This document shows positions 5,254-5,621 of a stretch of 5,621 nucleotides of DNA, piece by piece. Every line of letters begins with the position of its first letter. Position 1 is the first letter of the stretch. The position numbers and the translations under genes are program-made. The notes under the pieces are model-generated. The model was given only the letters and a program-made list of their open reading frames with translations, was not told where the DNA came from and ran no database searches. The stretch comes from DATGKR01 sp035294565 (GTDB taxonomy: Bacteria > Actinomycetota > Acidimicrobiia > Acidimicrobiales > Palsa-688). The stretch is from the NCBI GenBank assembly GCA_035294565.1, contig DATGKR010000071.1:1-5621 (forward strand). The letters are read 5' to 3'.

Positions 5254-5621
5254 TGGAGATCCTCTCGGCTCTCTTCGCCGAGAACATCGACCTGAGGCCC
5301 GCGCCGGGACCCTCCACCAGGATCGACCTCTCGGGGATCATGTTCTCCCTGCCCGCACCGGCGGAGCCGCCGGTGTCGATCACGCCCCACCTGATCGTCC
5401 TCGTCCGGTGCCGGCCCGGCGAGGACGGCCAGGGGATCCTGGAGGTGGTGTTCCGCGACGAGTCCGGAGCGCAGGTGGCCCGCAACGTCTCACCGTTCCA
5501 GGTGGAACCGGGGAAGTTCACCTACCGCCTGGTGAGGGGCGAGTTGCAGTACGAGTCCTACGGGACTATCGAGGCGCACTGCCGGCTGCTTCCCGACGGC
5601 CCGGTGACCGCCGTACCCCTC
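5253..5621 (+). CDS. unknown soluble protein, 3' end missing (weakly DUF6941-like)
   Basis: The first 123 residues are visible and the frame stays open to the right edge. I do not recognise the family with confidence. The opening (MEILSALFAENIDLRP), an early DLSGIMFSLP segment and alternating strand-like stretches (HLIVLVRCRPG, GILEVVFRDESGAQVARNVSPFQVEPGKFTYRLVRGELQYESYGTIEA) suggest an all-beta, sandwich-like fold. The beginning recalls DUF6941-type proteins, but only loosely. There is no signal peptide or membrane segment. The ATG shares its A with the desaturase TGA, so expression is probably coupled to the desaturase; a lipid-related role would be a guess. Confidence 0.65.
   Translation, partial: MEILSALFAENIDLRPAPGPSTRIDLSGIMFSLPAPAEPPVSITPHLIVLVRCRPGEDGQGILEVVFRDESGAQVARNVSPFQVEPGKFTYRLVRGELQYESYGTIEAHCRLLPDGPVTAVPL

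Noticed and set aside
1..5621. CRISPR arrays, tRNA or rRNA genes, insertion sequences
   Set aside because: No regularly spaced repeats, tRNA-like folds, transposase motifs or terminal inverted repeats were seen. The only notable repeat is the 35-bp tandem pair.

Overview
The window is visibly GC-rich, with G/C at most third codon positions. Most genes start with GTG (8 of the 10 called here) and many overlap as GTGA. Together with a MarP-like membrane protease, an actinobacterial holin-X-like protein and a mycobacterial-style TrmI, this points to Actinomycetota. A lineage such as Acidimicrobiia or Thermoleophilia would fit, but the sequence does not settle the class.

Layout: positions 4439 down to 1 form one co-directional minus-strand series of eight genes with tiny gaps or overlaps, very likely one operon. 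In transcription order: (1) a stand-alone LON substrate-binding-domain protein; (2-4) three small membrane proteins (holin-X-like, a DUF3618-like single-span protein, a 67-residue single-span protein); (5) a 66-residue ubiquitin-fold sulfur carrier ending in GG-AR; (6) a TtuA-type tRNA 2-thiouridine synthetase; (7) TrmI, the tRNA m1A58 methyltransferase; (8) a MarP-type CvpA-trypsin protease cut by the left window edge. On the plus strand, diverging from about 4440-4503, lie a membrane fatty acid desaturase and an overlapping unknown gene cut by the right edge. There is no gene-free stretch over 300 bases.

The most interesting part is the centre (1058-3019): sulfur carrier, thiolase and TrmI. 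It looks like a tRNA T-loop modification cassette. In Thermus, TtuB and TtuA thiolate T54 of the T-loop, and TrmI makes the nearby m1A58 that promotes this thiolation. Two oddities sit here. The carrier has two extra residues after its GG tail, which would need trimming before activation. A diverged 35-bp tandem duplication separates carrier and thiolase; it has copied the carrier's tail codons and stop, creating a 12-codon ORF that links the two genes through two GTGA overlaps.

The longest plus-strand ORFs across the minus-strand operon are antisense shadows of GC-rich coding sequence and are not annotated.
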